A stretch of 64,000 nt of DNA, from contig CM027377.1 of the NCBI GenBank assembly GCA_015680905.1, positions 30,466,501 through 30,530,500 of the forward strand, written 5' to 3'. The position numbers and the translations under genes were made by a program. The notes below the pieces were generated by a model. It was not told where the DNA came from. It made no database searches and was given only the letters and a program-made list of their open reading frames with translations. Shown piece by piece: positions 1-12,239 of this stretch (positions are counted from its first letter, which is position 1; each line of letters starts with the position of its first letter). This DNA is from Coptis chinensis (taxonomy: Eukaryota > Streptophyta > Magnoliopsida > Ranunculales > Ranunculaceae).

Positions 1-1
1 A

Positions 2-2204
2 GGTAACGACTTTTCCCACTCCACTTCTTCTTTTGAGGATAAACTTGATTCCGAGCTTAAAACTCTTATCGATGCCCTCACTAAAAAGGTAGATGTTCTC
101 TCTGTTCAACGACAACCCACTCCAGTCATGAACATTAAATCTACTCGTTGTAATGTCTGTTTTAGTCTTGAGCATTCCGACTTCTATTGTCGTCTTGTCT
201 ATGCAGAACCACCACCACAACTATCATACTTCAACCAGTTAACTTAACATCAAGGACAAGGGAACTTAGGTAACCAGAATAGAGGTTTAGTGCCCATGAC
301 CCAGAACTATCAACATCAAGACATGAATGCTCAACAAGCCTTAATTCCAGTTTAACCATCTACAAACGAAATAGTAGTGACCTTGTTAGAGAAACAAAAT
401 CAAATTATGCAACAAAACTCCAACTTGATGAAAGATCAGTATGATCAAAACTCTAATATGATGAAACAAACGATGCAAATGATGCAGTCTTTATGCCAAA
501 AGGTTATTGACATATTTCCTAACCAAAATAATAACCAAATAAGCGTGTTTCCAGGTCAAGCAGTGTCTAATCCTAAGTTAACAAACATCGATTTCGAAAT
601 AAAAAGTATTCAGTGTAATGGTAATATAACCCCAGGGGACTTACAGGCAGTCACTACCCTTCGTTCAGGGAGAGTAGTTGATAATAAAAGTAGCTATGCC
701 TAAAGACCACCCGCAAGAAGAAACTGAAAATAAAACCATATCGAATACCGTCATAGAAATTGATGATCCTACACCTGTAGAAGTTCCAATATGGACACCT
801 AGATGGAAAACGGCTAGAGATAAAACAAAGACTAATAATATTGCTAAATATATAGATAAACCACCATATTCCCAGAGACTAGTTATGTCTAAAAAGGACA
901 ATTTTTTTGATGAGATTAGAAAAGTGTTTAAAAATCTGACTATAAACCTACCTTTTCTAGATGCTATAAAATGTCTACCTGGACACGCTAAGTTTCTAAA
1001 AGAGTTGTGCACCAAGAAGAGGAAAACCAACATACCCCATGAAGCATTCTTAACTGAACAATATCCCTCTTTATTTGAACATAACGGAATTGTTAAGTAC
1101 AAGGAACCTGGTCGTCCTATTGTACAATGCACTTTAGGTGATACCTTCATAACAACTGCTTTATTAGACCTAGGAGCGAGTGTGAACTTACTCCCTTTTT
1201 ATTTATATAAACAACTGGGTCTAACAATACTTCAACCAACCAAAATGACTTTGCAGTTAGCCGATCGTTCTATTAAGTATCCCAAAGGTGTAGTTGAAAA
1301 CATTCTCATTAAAGTGCATGATTTTTACTATCCAGCCGACTTTGTTATTCTTGACACAGAAGTTGCTCATGATTCTATTCCCAACATCTTAGGGCGTCCT
1401 TTCTTGGCAATTCCCAATGCCCAAATCAATTGCTGGGATGGCTCAATGATTATTTCTTTTGGAAATCTTTTTGTGGAAGTTAACATGTTTAGACAAAAGT
1501 AGAGACAACTAGGTTTTCCTGTAGAAGGTGAAGTTAAGTCTATTGAGAGTTTGGTATATCACATTGGTGCTTCCGACGATCTCGTCCCTACACTAGTAGA
1601 TACCCCTCTTATGGAAGAAGACAAAGATCATAATTTTGACTCCTTGAACATAACTGAACTAGAGAATGAATTTTCCACCCTGCCTTTCGACACTACAAGA
1701 GATGGAGTAAACCTCACAATAGGCGAGATAAATGAATTCCTCAAAGATGGTGATGAATACCATAATTATACGGATGCGAACAATCTAGATGAGGAATTCG
1801 ACGAGTTTTTAAGAGCCTATGATGATCCACCCTCTCAAGCACTGCCTAGAGCACCACCCTACCACCAACTATCTGAGCTAATCCCTCACAGAATCCAATC
1901 ATTCTTCCCACCCTTTTCTTCTAACACTTATCCACATTCCAAGTATCTTCCACAACCATCCATTTTCTCACGTTCATTTACTTGGACATCTTTTCGTTCA
2001 AAGAAAAAGAAGAAACTTTATGCTCGATTAGGTTCTAGATCCATCAGAAGTCACTCCCATTCTACTAAGCCATGCCATAGGAAATCTTGGTGCTTAATTC
2101 AATTTAATGGTGCATCCCGTGTTAACTATTTATGGAAAGATCCACAATTATTTAGATTATTGATATATGGAAAACTGCATGTTAATACATATATAGCACA
2201 TTAA
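2..2204 (+). pseudogene. gag-protease polyprotein of element A (broken, no RT)
   Basis: Frame 2 reads gag to about 700 with in-frame stops near 246 and 352. A +1 shift near 690 leads into the protease frame, which has one more stop at 1500-1502. A CCHC zinc knuckle of pattern CX2CX4HX4C (CNVCFSLEHSDFYC) lies near 158-200 and would bind RNA. The retropepsin active site reads LLDLGASVNLLP near 1166, the DLG form usual in Athila proteases, followed by the conserved LADRSIKYPKG and GRPFLA stretches. After protease comes about 220 residues of acidic then Pro-rich sequence ending in a Lys/Arg/Ser tail (RSKKKKK, SRSIRSHSHS). RT would follow here in a full element. Likely dead as written, but all domains are recognisable. 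Confidence 0.85.
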
Positions 2205-2520
2205 GTCTAGGGAATCTGACTTTAAAAGACCTAAGTTTTTGTACAATACCAACTTTCTGGAGTATTGGCCAAACAAAAATTTTCAAACTTAAAAAGAGTT
2301 TTCTAATTTTGTTTAGGGGTGGCGTATTTTGGTTTTTCATTTCAAATCTTTTTGCCACCCGTTACTTGTCATGTTTACTCCAGTAGAGTTTGTGTGAGTT
2401 CATACGTAACAGTTTAATTGTGCTTCATGTTATCATATCATTTTTACAATATTTATGTTATAGGTACTGCCAATTTTTGCCACGTTTCTATGGTAAATTG
2501 TTTCCTTATCTCTTTCCACT

Positions 2521-2557
2521 TTGAGGATAAAGCATTTGATTGTTTAGGGGGTGGGAT
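2521..2557 (+). promoter_or_regulatory. Internal polypurine-tract-like module (element A)
   Basis: TTGAGGATAAAGCATTTGAT followed by TGTTTAGGGGGTGGGATAG repeats the layout of the true 3' PPT at 4069-4100 (TTGAGGACAAGCAAAATG then GTTTGGGGGTGG). It lies about 1.55 kb upstream of the LTR. D, E, B and C have the same module at matching positions. A second plus-strand priming site is an inference. Confidence 0.6.
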
Positions 2558-3928
2558 AGAAACATTTGCAAAAATTAGGCACTTTTAGGATATAAATTAC
2601 GCACTTTTCTTTATATATATAAAAAAAAATTAAAAAATCATAAATATTGTTTATACTAGGCACTTTGTGATAATGGTATTGTTTCCTTCTCCATGATGAT
2701 ATTAGTCTAGAAATCTCACGTAGTACTTGAATTAGGATTTAATTTTTGACACATAGATTAATACGTAGGTAATAGTCATTGCATCTTTTCACGAACATCT
2801 TGCATGAGTATCTTTGATTGTACTTGGCAGTATTTTTCTGAGACCTAAGTTAGAGTACTTAATACATATCTTGTGAGCATCTAGCCTAAAAGCCCCATAA
2901 GAGTGAAATATATGAGTGATGACACAAAGGAGAAGTAGATTATGAGTAGAGAAATCACACATCCACTTGCCTGATCACCACACCATATCCTAAGCGAGAA
3001 TTTAGGCCATCTTTGGATTAATATAGCCAGAAATTCACACCTATATGAAATTTATTATCCGCTAGTTGCCCCACTGAGCTTTTCATTAGCCTTTTCACAA
3101 ACCACAAATCCTTTACCCAATAAAACAAAAGAAAAAAAAAAAATCAGCCTACCTATCTAGATAAGTCTGAGAAATGGGATGAGTGAAGAAAAGAGAAGAG
3201 AAATGTAAACAAAAATTAGTTAGTTGCTTCAGAAAAGAAAAAAAAAGAAAAAAAGTTTCCATCTAAAGAAAAGAAAGAGAAAATAAAATAAAAACTCCAA
3301 AAATAGAATAAAAGGAGTCAAAAAGCCAAAATAAAAAGGCTAAGGATGGAAACAAAGTGTAGAAACAAAAGAACAAGGTTTTCTCTAATTACATAATATG
3401 AAGACCCTACTTTCTCAGACTTGTCTTTTTGAATATCCATTTCCTTCCTTCTTTAACCAACACCTATTCCCCGTATCACCTAATAAAGACCTCTAGCTTA
3501 ATTAGGAATATGTTGGTGTGATAGTAAGTGGTAGATGTGTTTGATCGACCTCGGCTTCCTTGGATTGTCATTGAGATTATGAGGAAACGTGTGCCTACTG
3601 CACACTGGAGTTAGCAAACTTGAGTGGAAAAATCAAAGTGTTATGTGTTTTGACACATTCCTTGTGAGAACCTACTTAGGTACGCTACCCAAAAGTTTTA
3701 GAAGCGGACCTGCCATTGCATTTCATATCATAGTTCATTGTATAGTTGTTTTTCTTAAGATGATTTGATTGTTATGCATGTATTAGTTTAAGTTTTAGAA
3801 TGATCATTCTTGTTTAAATACTAGTGAGATGTATGGATAATTGAGATATAAATAAGAAAACAATAGTTTTATTTCTTAGTCGTTGTAGTATAGATGAAGT
3901 TTGTGAGTACCTTCACTGGAAAACTCTC

Positions 3929-3997
3929 ACGAGGCTATAACTCGTCCACTAGGGAATTCCTAGTGGTTTAAGGCCTTGTTGCATATGGTCAATGCAA
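3929..3997 (+). promoter_or_regulatory. Three-hairpin 3' element (element A)
   Basis: Three adjacent inverted repeats: ACGAG/CTCGT (3929-3945), CCACTAGG/CCTAGTGG (3946-3966, perfect, 5-nt loop) and TTGCAT/ATGCAA (3979-3997). The block ends 103 nt before the LTR. The same block lies 103-117 nt from the PPT/LTR edge in B, C, D and E. Confidence 0.7.
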
Positions 3998-4085
3998 TCC
4001 CACTCGGCGAAATAAGATTAGTTAGAACTCCATTTTTGGTCACTTATTCTAATTTCTCATATTTGCTTGAGGACAAGCAAAATGT

Positions 4086-4100
4086 TGTTTGGGGGTGGTT
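4086..4100 (+). promoter_or_regulatory. Polypurine tract of element A
   Basis: The purine-rich tract TTTGGGGGTGGTT sits directly before the LTR's TGATAAGAG, where plus-strand DNA synthesis is primed in LTR retrotransposons. Confidence 0.85.
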
Positions 4101-5560
4101 TGATAAGAGCCCAAAACTGTAGTTTTAACCCTTTTAACAATATCGCTTTTGACCAATTATGTAATTAATAAGTAAGAGTTTGTACTGCTATCGTGTTCTT
4201 ATGTATTTCAGGCAATGGAGTCGAATATGTGCAGAAATGCGTCCCTTTTACGAGATAAAGGAGCAAAGGTTGGTTGCTAATAAGTTCTGTGATTAAAGGC
4301 CAAGATTCAAGGAGAAAAAGCCCTTTTAAAGCCCGGTCAAAACTGAAAAGTCAAAGTCAATGCGGGCAGAAACAACGCACAAACGTTAGTAGAACTTTCG
4401 AAGGCCGTATATTTGGACTCAGACATCGGAATTGGGCCTACCTTATGTAAAAACGACCGGCTCGGAAAGATATTTCCAATGGTCTAAGCCTTGACCCAAT
4501 TAGAGGAGCAGAAGTGGGAAAAAAGTCTATAGAAGTCAAATCCAACTGAAAAGGCCTCTGTGGACTGAAGAAATTGGGTTTTGGGCTCGATTTTCCGGCC
4601 CAAAACATGGCTCCTCAGCCCATGCACGAAAAAGTGGATTTGGTCTCCTCTATTTGGATGGAGAAGACTTAGCTTTTAAGGATAGGGAGATCTAGATTAG
4701 AAAAGGAGGTTAGACTCCATTAATTAGTTCCAATAACTTGTTTTAGATCTAGTTTTTTACATTCAATTAATTAGTTTTAGAATTCAAATAATTTGTTCTA
4801 TTATCTTGTTTTAATTTAGATTTAGTTTTGTAGCCTCCATTAGAACCATTTAATAAAAGCTTTATTATTATTCAATTCAATTGCTTCTCTTTCTATTATG
4901 TATTCTTTTCATTATTTTGTTCATGATAGTCCCATGAATCAAAGCTAAACTTCCATTAGAGGGAGTTGAATGAAACTTTGAGAGGACTTGATTTGTTAGT
5001 ATAGATTTGCTGTTTAGGATTTTAAGTTTATGTTTTTCTTGACTTAGAGATAAGAAGAGTTTAACCTAAACTAGAGAATAGTGAGTTTGCCATGAGAATG
5101 GGAACAAACTTTCTCTCATGCTAATTATTTTATGACTAGAGATAGTATAAAGTAATTAGGGATCATTAAGGGTCTAGTCTTTATATTTTAATCTTGTGTG
5201 AGAATATCTAGACTAGGGTTTTCTATACAAATCTATACTAGCATGTTAAGAACTTAAAAAGTAGATTTCAATCTCTCTCTAGCTTTCTCCATATTTGATT
5301 CATCTATATTTTTATTAGTTTAGTTAATTTAGAGTTATTTGAATCCATAGTAATCGTAGAATAGAAATTTCAAATCTCATTACTCTCACCATTGTTCCTT
5401 GTGTTTGATTAATTGAATACGTTAAGTCTAGATAGATTAAGAGTGGAATGATTCTGTACTCTATATATTGAATGAAATATATATGTGAGAGTAGGGAAAA
5501 AATAATTGATACCGTAAGAATGAGGTTAGAGTAATCTAGTTTAGTTTTTACGGGTTATCA
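4101..5560 (+). repeat. 3' LTR of element A
   Basis: A 1460-bp LTR, TGATAAGAGCCCAAAACTG to ACGGGTTATCA. Its 5' part closely matches the LTRs of D and E in reverse complement. Its last ~100 bp differ from E, so A and E are related subfamilies. Confidence 0.88.
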
Positions 5561-5983
5561 TAAAATGAAAGGAAACAACCGAAGCAAGATTTGTTCGGTA
5601 AAGATGGCTGGATGGTGAAATGTTGTGGCTACTTGTTGAATCGTACAGAGATGATTGTATGGTTTCTCATGGTCTAGACCATGATAAATAGGTAACAATC
5701 CAAAAACGTTAGGCGGGATTCTAAAATCGCCGGCAATATCCTCGAGTTTGATGTAGGAAGAAGGTCCTTCCTGTAATGCAGTATAGAAGTCAGAAAGGGG
5801 CTTCTCTGCTGGTGGAGTTTCGTCAACCATAACAAATGAATGTAATGGCGGCAAGGGATCTTGATGATTTTTATTAATAGAAGAAGAATTATGATGTGGT
5901 AAGAACTTACGCAATTGCTTATCGTATTTTCTCCTACGATAAGTATGTCCAAATTCTTCATTATTACCAGACCTTAATCTCAT
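5561..5983 (-). pseudogene. gag fragment of element B0
   Basis: Starts with ATG at 5983 reading MRLRSGNNEEFGHTYRRRKY, near-identical to the gag start of B (39511, MRLRSGSTKEFNHTYRRRKY). It runs through FRIPPNVFGLLPIYHGLDHE to LLRLFPF, where element A cuts it off at 5560. MRLRSG is the usual start of Athila gag. The rest of B0 gag-pol must lie left of the window beyond A. Confidence 0.85.
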
Positions 5984-6444
5984 GCAAACATACAATTAGA
6001 TCAAATGCACACAAAGAACTTATTATTAGTTAAATTATATTATTTTCTGAAGCATTCAAAGTGAACAACATAGGCCTAAGCCGCTGCTAACATAGTAGTT
6101 TAGCTAGGAATACGTGTGCATAAACCAACAGCCAGGTCACAAGAAAGATGAGGGAGGATTTCCGTGCAGGCATGGTTATAATTAAGTAACCTCAATCTTT
6201 CATGTTTCCTAAACACCGTTGGAATATGTTTAAGATTTATGGAAATTTTATTTATTTATTTATTTATTATTATTATTATTTAATTAAAATTTATGCAAGG
6301 GATTAAGGTACAATTTTTTATTTATTTATTATATATTTTAAAGATTTATGCAAGGGGTAAAGTAAAATCATGCAATCATGGAAATACAACTCATACGTAT
6401 AGAATTGAAGTATACTCATGTAAATATAACTTACTCATACATTA
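5984..6444 (-). other. 5' leader of B0, cut by B
   Basis: Matches the gag-proximal part of B's leader (39512 to about 39925), including a TTTA/ATT microsatellite at 6247-6285. The match stops at CATTA (6440-6444), exactly where B's 3' LTR begins. B therefore inserted into this leader and CATTA is the expected target duplication. The rest of the leader and B0's 5' LTR should lie right of the window. Confidence 0.75.
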
Positions 6445-8122
6445 TGATCTCTACAGTTCTGCGGTCTAAAGATACTAAATCTCATTTCCGTTCGGTGTAG
6501 ACTCAAGTCCTTACGCACGTCTTCGTGTGTCTAATTCAAGAAAGGATTCGAACCAACCTAAATACTAGGACAACATACAACTTTATTGTGCTCTAAGTAG
6601 GGAAACTAGTGAGTAAGATTCATTTTGGATTACTAGCTAAGTTTAGTTATGTTATTTAAATCCTAACGGATGCTTAAACATGTGGAATACAAAAGACGAT
6701 AAAAACTAAGATGTTTCCTAAGATAATCAAAGAGAAAGAAGGGGTGGAGAATCATGCTGCTCATGCAAGGTCATATTATCCTATCTTAGTATCGGATTAC
6801 CACCCTCTTTAAGCTGTTTTGGGTTCATTAACAAACCCGAACCGGCTTGAGCGTCGATCCCTAATGAAATGGACTCATCTTTAAGTCCATTTCCCTAGCA
6901 TAAGAAGTTGAACTGGGGTTTCATCTCTGAAATCCCATCTCAACTCCTGGACTCATACAACATAATCCTGTTAACTATGAAAAGAAGAGATTAGAGATAA
7001 CTCGTGCGCGTGGCTAGCCCAGGACTAAAAAGGGAGGCGCATGCGAGTCCTTCTAAATTTTCAAGTCTCAAGTTTGGCTGGACACTACCATTTTGGGGTA
7101 GTGTGCTATATGTGCACTTAAGTCCAGGCGATGAATCCTACTACTAAGAAATCTATACGAACCCTCACATGAGCATCATTAACCCTCCACCTTGGAGGGT
7201 TTTAGCTCATGATCCTAGGATTTGATTAAAACTACAAGAAAGATAAGTAAAAATGAGAGAGAGAGAGAGTGAGAAACAAGATGTAACCACCTGTTTTTAA
7301 CTAAGGAAGAAAGAAATTTATTTCAAGACATAGAAAGTGTTGTCCACCATTAACATATTACAAGCTTTTTTTTCTTAAACCAAAAACTAAAACTAAAAAC
7401 ATAAATTCTAGTAATTAAAATGGAACGAGAGTCAAGGGAGTTAATGTAGTGCATCCCCCCCTTGTTTTGTTTTTCCCCCATTTGAGAGAAATCTCATTTC
7501 CTCCCACTTGAAAAACAAAACCACATTTACTTCCTTCTTACCCACACAATCCAAAAACTTGACACCTTGCTTTCTTTTGATTATTAGCACCTAATCTCAT
7601 TAATTAGATGCAAGGTGTCACTTTTGCACCAATTATTTGCAACAATTATTTTGTTTTGCATGATGACTTATCAATTTTTGTGGGCCTGCATGGTGGGTCC
7701 ATATGCTGTGTCCAGTGGCGGTTCGGTCTTTTGGAAATTTTACAACTTCCTCCCTATGCGTAGAGTTCATCGCATTGATCGTCTGAACATCTCACTTGTC
7801 GCATTCGGAGTCCTGGTTCAAGAGATATGAGCTTAGACAGTTTGATGCTTCTGTGCAAGTAATCCCGTTTCTGACTGAATTCTGTATTGTTTGAGTCTTT
7901 AGGCTTTAGTTTGGATTTGTTAGGCTTCACATGTGCTTGATCGGAAAGCTTATGTATACTCCCTATTCCGTGCTTATATGCTGGCTTTATCATCATTTGT
8001 ACATTAGTTACTCAAACCTGCAAAAGCACGAAAATCTGATTATTTCATGATTATTAAGCACAAAATTAACCGAAATATTATGTCTCTATAAGGTTTTATA
8101 GTACAGTTTTGGGTGCTTATCA
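6445..8122 (-). repeat. 3' LTR of element B
   Basis: A 1678-bp LTR, TGATCTCTACAG to GGGTGCTTATCA on the plus strand. It matches the broken 5' LTR at 41168-41292 and 46095-46535 almost base for base. The minus-strand PPT lies at 8123 onward. Short ORFs inside (for example 7615-7830) are not genes. Confidence 0.88.
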
Positions 8123-8938
8123 CACCTTCCCCAAACAACACTTTGCTTCTCCTCAAACAAAGAAGAGACATTAAAACAGATAAGTGACTAAAATTGTGCA
8201 TTCTAAGCTAAGTCTCGTTTCGTAGAGTGCGGTTGCATTAACCGTATACAACAAGGCCTTTAAACCATTAGGAATTCCCTAGTGGACAAATTATAGCCTC
8301 GTGAGAGTTTTCTAGAGAAGATACTCTCAAACTTCATTTATACTACAACGACTAAGTAACAAAAGCTTGTTTCCTAATTTAATATAAGATATCTATACAT
8401 CTCCTTAGCGGGGAACGAGGATTAATTCCTTTGAAATTCAAGTTAATATGTATACAATAATTAAAACATTTACATATGAATATGCATGCAGTGAACTTTA
8501 CAATGAAATGTACAAACATGGCTGTTTTGGATCCTTTGGAGAGCGTCCTTAAGTAGGTTCTCACAAGTATGTGTCGAAACACAAATTCTCTCATAATTTT
8601 TCCACTCAGGTTTCGTTAACTCCAGTGTGCAGTGGACACACGTTTCCTCACATACTCGATGACAGTCAGAGGAGGACCGAGGTCGATCAATCACATCTAT
8701 TACTTATTATCACACCATCCTACTCCTAATTGAGCTAGAGGTCTTTCTTAAGTATTAGGGGGATTAGGTGGTGGTGTAGAAGAAAATGGAAGTGGAAGAT
8801 CAAGAAATGATAAGTATGAGAGAATAAGGTCTTCAAGATATTTACATTCGAGAAATCCCTGTTTTCTTTTCCTGCCTGAGTTTTCCTACTTTGCTCTTAA
8901 GCCTTAGTACTCATTTTTTTTTCCAAGGGTTAAGAAAC

Positions 8939-8971
<33 letters not shown>

Positions 8972-8981
8972 CTGAAGCAGG
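8123..8981 (-). other. 3' untranslated region of B, PPT-proximal part
   Basis: Begins with the PPT in reverse (CACCTTCCCCAAACAACAC). It carries the three-hairpin element and ends in a T30 tract before the D target site GCAGG (8977-8981). No coding sequence is seen. It continues at 18396 across D. Confidence 0.8.
8233..8302 (-). promoter_or_regulatory. Three-hairpin 3' element (element B)
   Basis: The central stem is CCATTAGG/CCTAGTGG (8265-8285), one mismatch from the A and D copies. The other stems persist with G-U pairs in the element RNA. It lies about 110 nt from the LTR edge. Confidence 0.6.
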
Positions 8982-10461
8982 TAATAAACATAAAATTGAT
9001 AGTTTATCTACGAAATGAACGATAATACTCAAAACGTAAGTAAACTAAAACTTTTTACGTGTCTATATTTATCAAAGTTTCTACTCTCAATTCTATCGAA
9101 ATAGAGTGGAGTAACAAATTCGTTCCACTCCTAGTTCTCTAGCATGGAGTGTTTTCTAATCTAATTGATCAGTCTTAAGTCTAATGAGAGCTTTACGAAG
9201 GGTGTTATACTACGATACAATATGAAATTGATTATGTTGAATTTAAACTACGAATGCTATGGGAAATATGATTATTTTTGAATCTAGATAAAGGATTAGA
9301 GGGGATTGAATCCACCTCGAATCCAACTTAATAACCTAGCATAGATTCTTGTATCTCAATTCTTACGTTCTTACGGCAAGAATTTCGAGTTCTAATCCCT
9401 AGTGTTCATGACATTTCTACCAAATACTAACTAGCATGTGAGGTCATCCACCCATTCTCATGGCGAATCACGACCTTCTAGAGTGGAATAGATTCTACAA
9501 TGCTTCTACACTATACCACTAAGTTTTCATCAAAGCTTCATCAACCCCTCTAATGGAGGTTTTAGCCTTGAGTCATCAACCCATCATTTCCCATTGAATT
9601 ATAACTACACATCATATTAAAATTCTAACTTAACTAATTTAACTAACAATAATTAAAATCTAATTAACAACTAAGAAATGATAATCAACAAGAATTAAAA
9701 CTAGATCTAATAGATTGAAATAACAAAAACCGAAATGACAAGAATAATCACTATTTTATTTATCTAATGAATGATATTCAATGATTCAAGAAATTAATCT
9801 AAAACAAGAAAATGAAATTCTAAAACTAAGTTCTAAAACTCATTAATGGAGGCTAACTAATCTAATTCTAATCTAGGTCTAACTATCTACCATTAACAAA
9901 GAGTGAAGCTTTGGTTTTTATACATTCAGATCTAAAAATCGTGCATGGGCTTGGAGCCATGTTTTGGGCCAGAGAATCAGGCCCAAAACCCAATACTTTC
10001 AGTCCAAAAAGGCCTCTTCAGCTGCAGTTGGCTTCAACAGACTTTTCGTCTACTTCTGCTCCTCTGATTGGGTCAAGGCTTGGACCATTGGAAAGCTCTT
10101 TCCGAGCCGGTCGTTTTGACATAAGGTAGGCCCAATTCCAAGGTCTGAGTCCAAAGATACAGCCCCGGAAGTTTTTGTCGACTTTTGTATCTTGTTTTAC
10201 GCCGCGTCGACTTTTCAGCTTTTGACCGGGCTTTAGAAAGGCTTTGTCTTCTTCAATCTTGGCCTTTAATCACAGAACTCCTTAGCAACCGACCTTTGCT
10301 TCTTTATCTCACTAAAGTGGCACATTTCTGCACATAATGGACTTTGAAGCCTGAAATGCATAAAAACACGTAATTAGTGTTAACTCTTAATTATTACTCA
10401 CATAATTGGTCTAAAAGTATGACTGTTACAGGTTTAAAACTACAGTTTTGGGCTCTTATCA
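8982..10461 (-). repeat. 3' LTR of element D
   Basis: 1480 bp, TAATAAACATAAAATTG to GGGCTCTTATCA. It matches 16924-18390 with few substitutions and a ~13-bp length difference near 9825. A TATA box in reverse (GGTTTTTATACA) lies at 9913-9924. Confidence 0.9.
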
Positions 10462-10564
10462 AACCACCCCCAAACAGCATTTTGCTTGCCCTAAAGCAAA
10501 GATGAGAAATTAGAATAAGTGACCAAAAATGGAGTTCTATCTACTCTCGTTTTGCTGAGTGCGA

Positions 10565-10633
10565 TTGCATTGACCATATGCAACAAGGCCTTAAACCACT
10601 AGGAATTCCCTAGTGGACGAGTTATAGCCTCGT
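10565..10633 (-). promoter_or_regulatory. Three-hairpin 3' element (element D)
   Basis: Stems TTGCAT/ATGCAA (10565-10583), CCACTAGG/CCTAGTGG (10596-10616) and ACGAG/CTCGT (10617-10633), all perfect. It starts 103 nt from the PPT/LTR edge. Confidence 0.7.
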
Positions 10634-12239
10634 GAGAGTTTTCCAGTGAAGGTACTCACAAACTTCACCTATACTACAACGACTAAGAAATAAAACTATT
10701 GTTTCCGTATTCATGCTCTAAATTAACTATACCTCTCACTAGCAATGCATATAGAGTAATCAAGTCGAAACCTAAGCTAATATATGCATAATAATCAATC
10801 ATCTACAATAAACATATATACAATGAGTAATACTATGAAATGCCTAGCAGGTTCATTCTGAAACTTCGAATAAGCGTCCTTAAGTAGGTTCTCACAATAA
10901 TAGTCAAGATCAACACTCGATTTTTTTCCACTCAAGTTTATTTACTCTAGTGCTTGTGATGGGCACACTTTACCTTACAATCTCGATGACACACAAGGAA
11001 GTCGGAGTCGATCAAACACATCTGCCACTTACTATCACACTAACCTATTCCTAATTGAGCTAGATGTCTTTATTAGGTGTTTCGCGGATTAGGAGATGGT
11101 TTAAGAAGGAAGGAAATGGATATTCAAAACGGACAAGTCTGAGATAAAAGAGTCTTCATATTATGTAACTAGAGAAAACCTTGTTATTTACTTTTGCTTC
11201 TACACTTTGTTTCCATCCTTAGCCATATATTTTTTTCTTTGGCTTTTGACTCCTTTTATTCTATTTTTTTGGAGTTTTTATTTTATTTCTATTTTTATTT
11301 TTCTTTTCTTTGGATGAAAACTTCTTTTCTTTATTTCTGAAGCAACTAACTAATTTTTGTTTACATAGGTTTTTCTCTTCTTCTTTCTTCCTCATTCTAT
11401 TCTCAGACTTATTCTAAATTGGGTAGGTTGATTTTGTTTTGTTTTTGTAACAGGGTAAAGGATTTGTGGTTTATGAAAGGCTAAAGAAAGGCTCAGAGGG
11501 GCGACTAGCGGAAAATAATTCATAGGTTTGAATTTCTGGCTATATCGATCCAAAGAGGGCCTAAATTCTCGCTTAGGATATGGTTTAGTGATCAAACAAG
11601 TGGGCGTGTGATTTTCTATCCGGATTTTACTTCTCCTTTGTGTCATTTCTCAAATGTTTCACTCTTATAAAGCTTTTTAGGCTATATTCTCCACGGGATT
11701 TGTAGAATAAGTACTCTAGCCTAGATTTCAGAAACTTACTGCTAACAATCATAGATACTCATGTAATATATTTATAGATAGATGCAAAGATTATTACCTA
11801 CATATTAACCTAAGTTTCTAAAAATTATTCTAATGCAAAAGCTCATTGAGACTTCTAGATTGTTAAGAGCATAGAGAAAGAAAACAATACCAATATTTCT
11901 AAGTGTATAACATAACTTATTTATTTATATTTTTGAATTTATGAAATTTTAACTAGAAAATAAGTGCATATTATACATATCTATATTCTAACAGATGCCT
12001 TAATTACCGTGTTTCTATGCCCACCCCCAAACAAGAAGCATGCTTTGTCCTCAAAGCATTTAAATAAAGAGGGTAGAAAAGTACCATGGAAACGCGTGAA
12101 ATTCTGGAACATCTGCAAAACAAGGTTAAAACATACTAATATAAAACCGCGCGAACTCTATAAGAGTTCCACCCATTATGGGGTTAACAAACTTAAATTG
12201 CTTGGGACATAAGGACACTAAATGGAATTAAAACTTACC
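10634..12239 (-). other. 3' untranslated region of element D
   Basis: No coding sequence seen. It is homologous to the 3' regions of A, E and B, with a pyrimidine-rich tract at 11228-11336 and the internal PPT-like module at 12019-12057. Confidence 0.75.
12019..12057 (-). promoter_or_regulatory. Internal polypurine-tract-like module (element D)
   Basis: In reverse, CTTTGAGGACAAAGCATG then CTTGTTTGGGGGTGGGCA, the same layout as the true PPT at 10462 and about 1.56 kb from it. Confidence 0.6.

Larger units (their letters stand above)
2205..4085 (+). other. 3' untranslated region of element A
   Basis: No coding sequence seen. It holds two purine tracts resembling the true PPT (about 2314 and 2541), an A-rich stretch at 3115-3340 and the three-hairpin element at 3929-3997. 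Homologous blocks occur in the same order in D, E and B. Confidence 0.8.
1..5560 (+). mobile_element. Element A: non-autonomous Athila-type LTR retrotransposon, 3' part
   Basis: The window opens inside gag of a plus-strand Ty3/gypsy element. Order: gag and protease (2-2204), a 1.9 kb untranslated region, a polypurine tract ending at 4100, and a 3' LTR (4101-5560, TGATAAGAGC to GGGTTATCA). There is no RT, RNase H or integrase between protease and LTR, so it needed enzymes from elsewhere. Its proteins are close to those of element E. It lies in the gag gene of B0: minus-strand B0 coding sequence starts directly at 5561. The 5-bp target duplication should be TAAAA (5561-5565), but the left copy is outside the window. 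Family assignment rests on the protease and LTR/PPT pattern. Confidence 0.88.

Noticed and set aside
665..1150. 161-aa ORF on the minus strand of A
   Set aside because: Antisense shadow of the gag-protease frame. The equivalent shadow occurs in E at 26654-26848.
6445..8122. LTR as the 5' LTR of the gag fragment to its left
   Set aside because: No primer site precedes it, the B0 leader is cut short, and a PPT lies on its right, so it is B's 3' LTR.
8942..8971. T30 tract as a possible retroposon poly(A) tail
   Set aside because: The same place in D and E is a pyrimidine-rich UTR tract, so expansion of a local run explains it.
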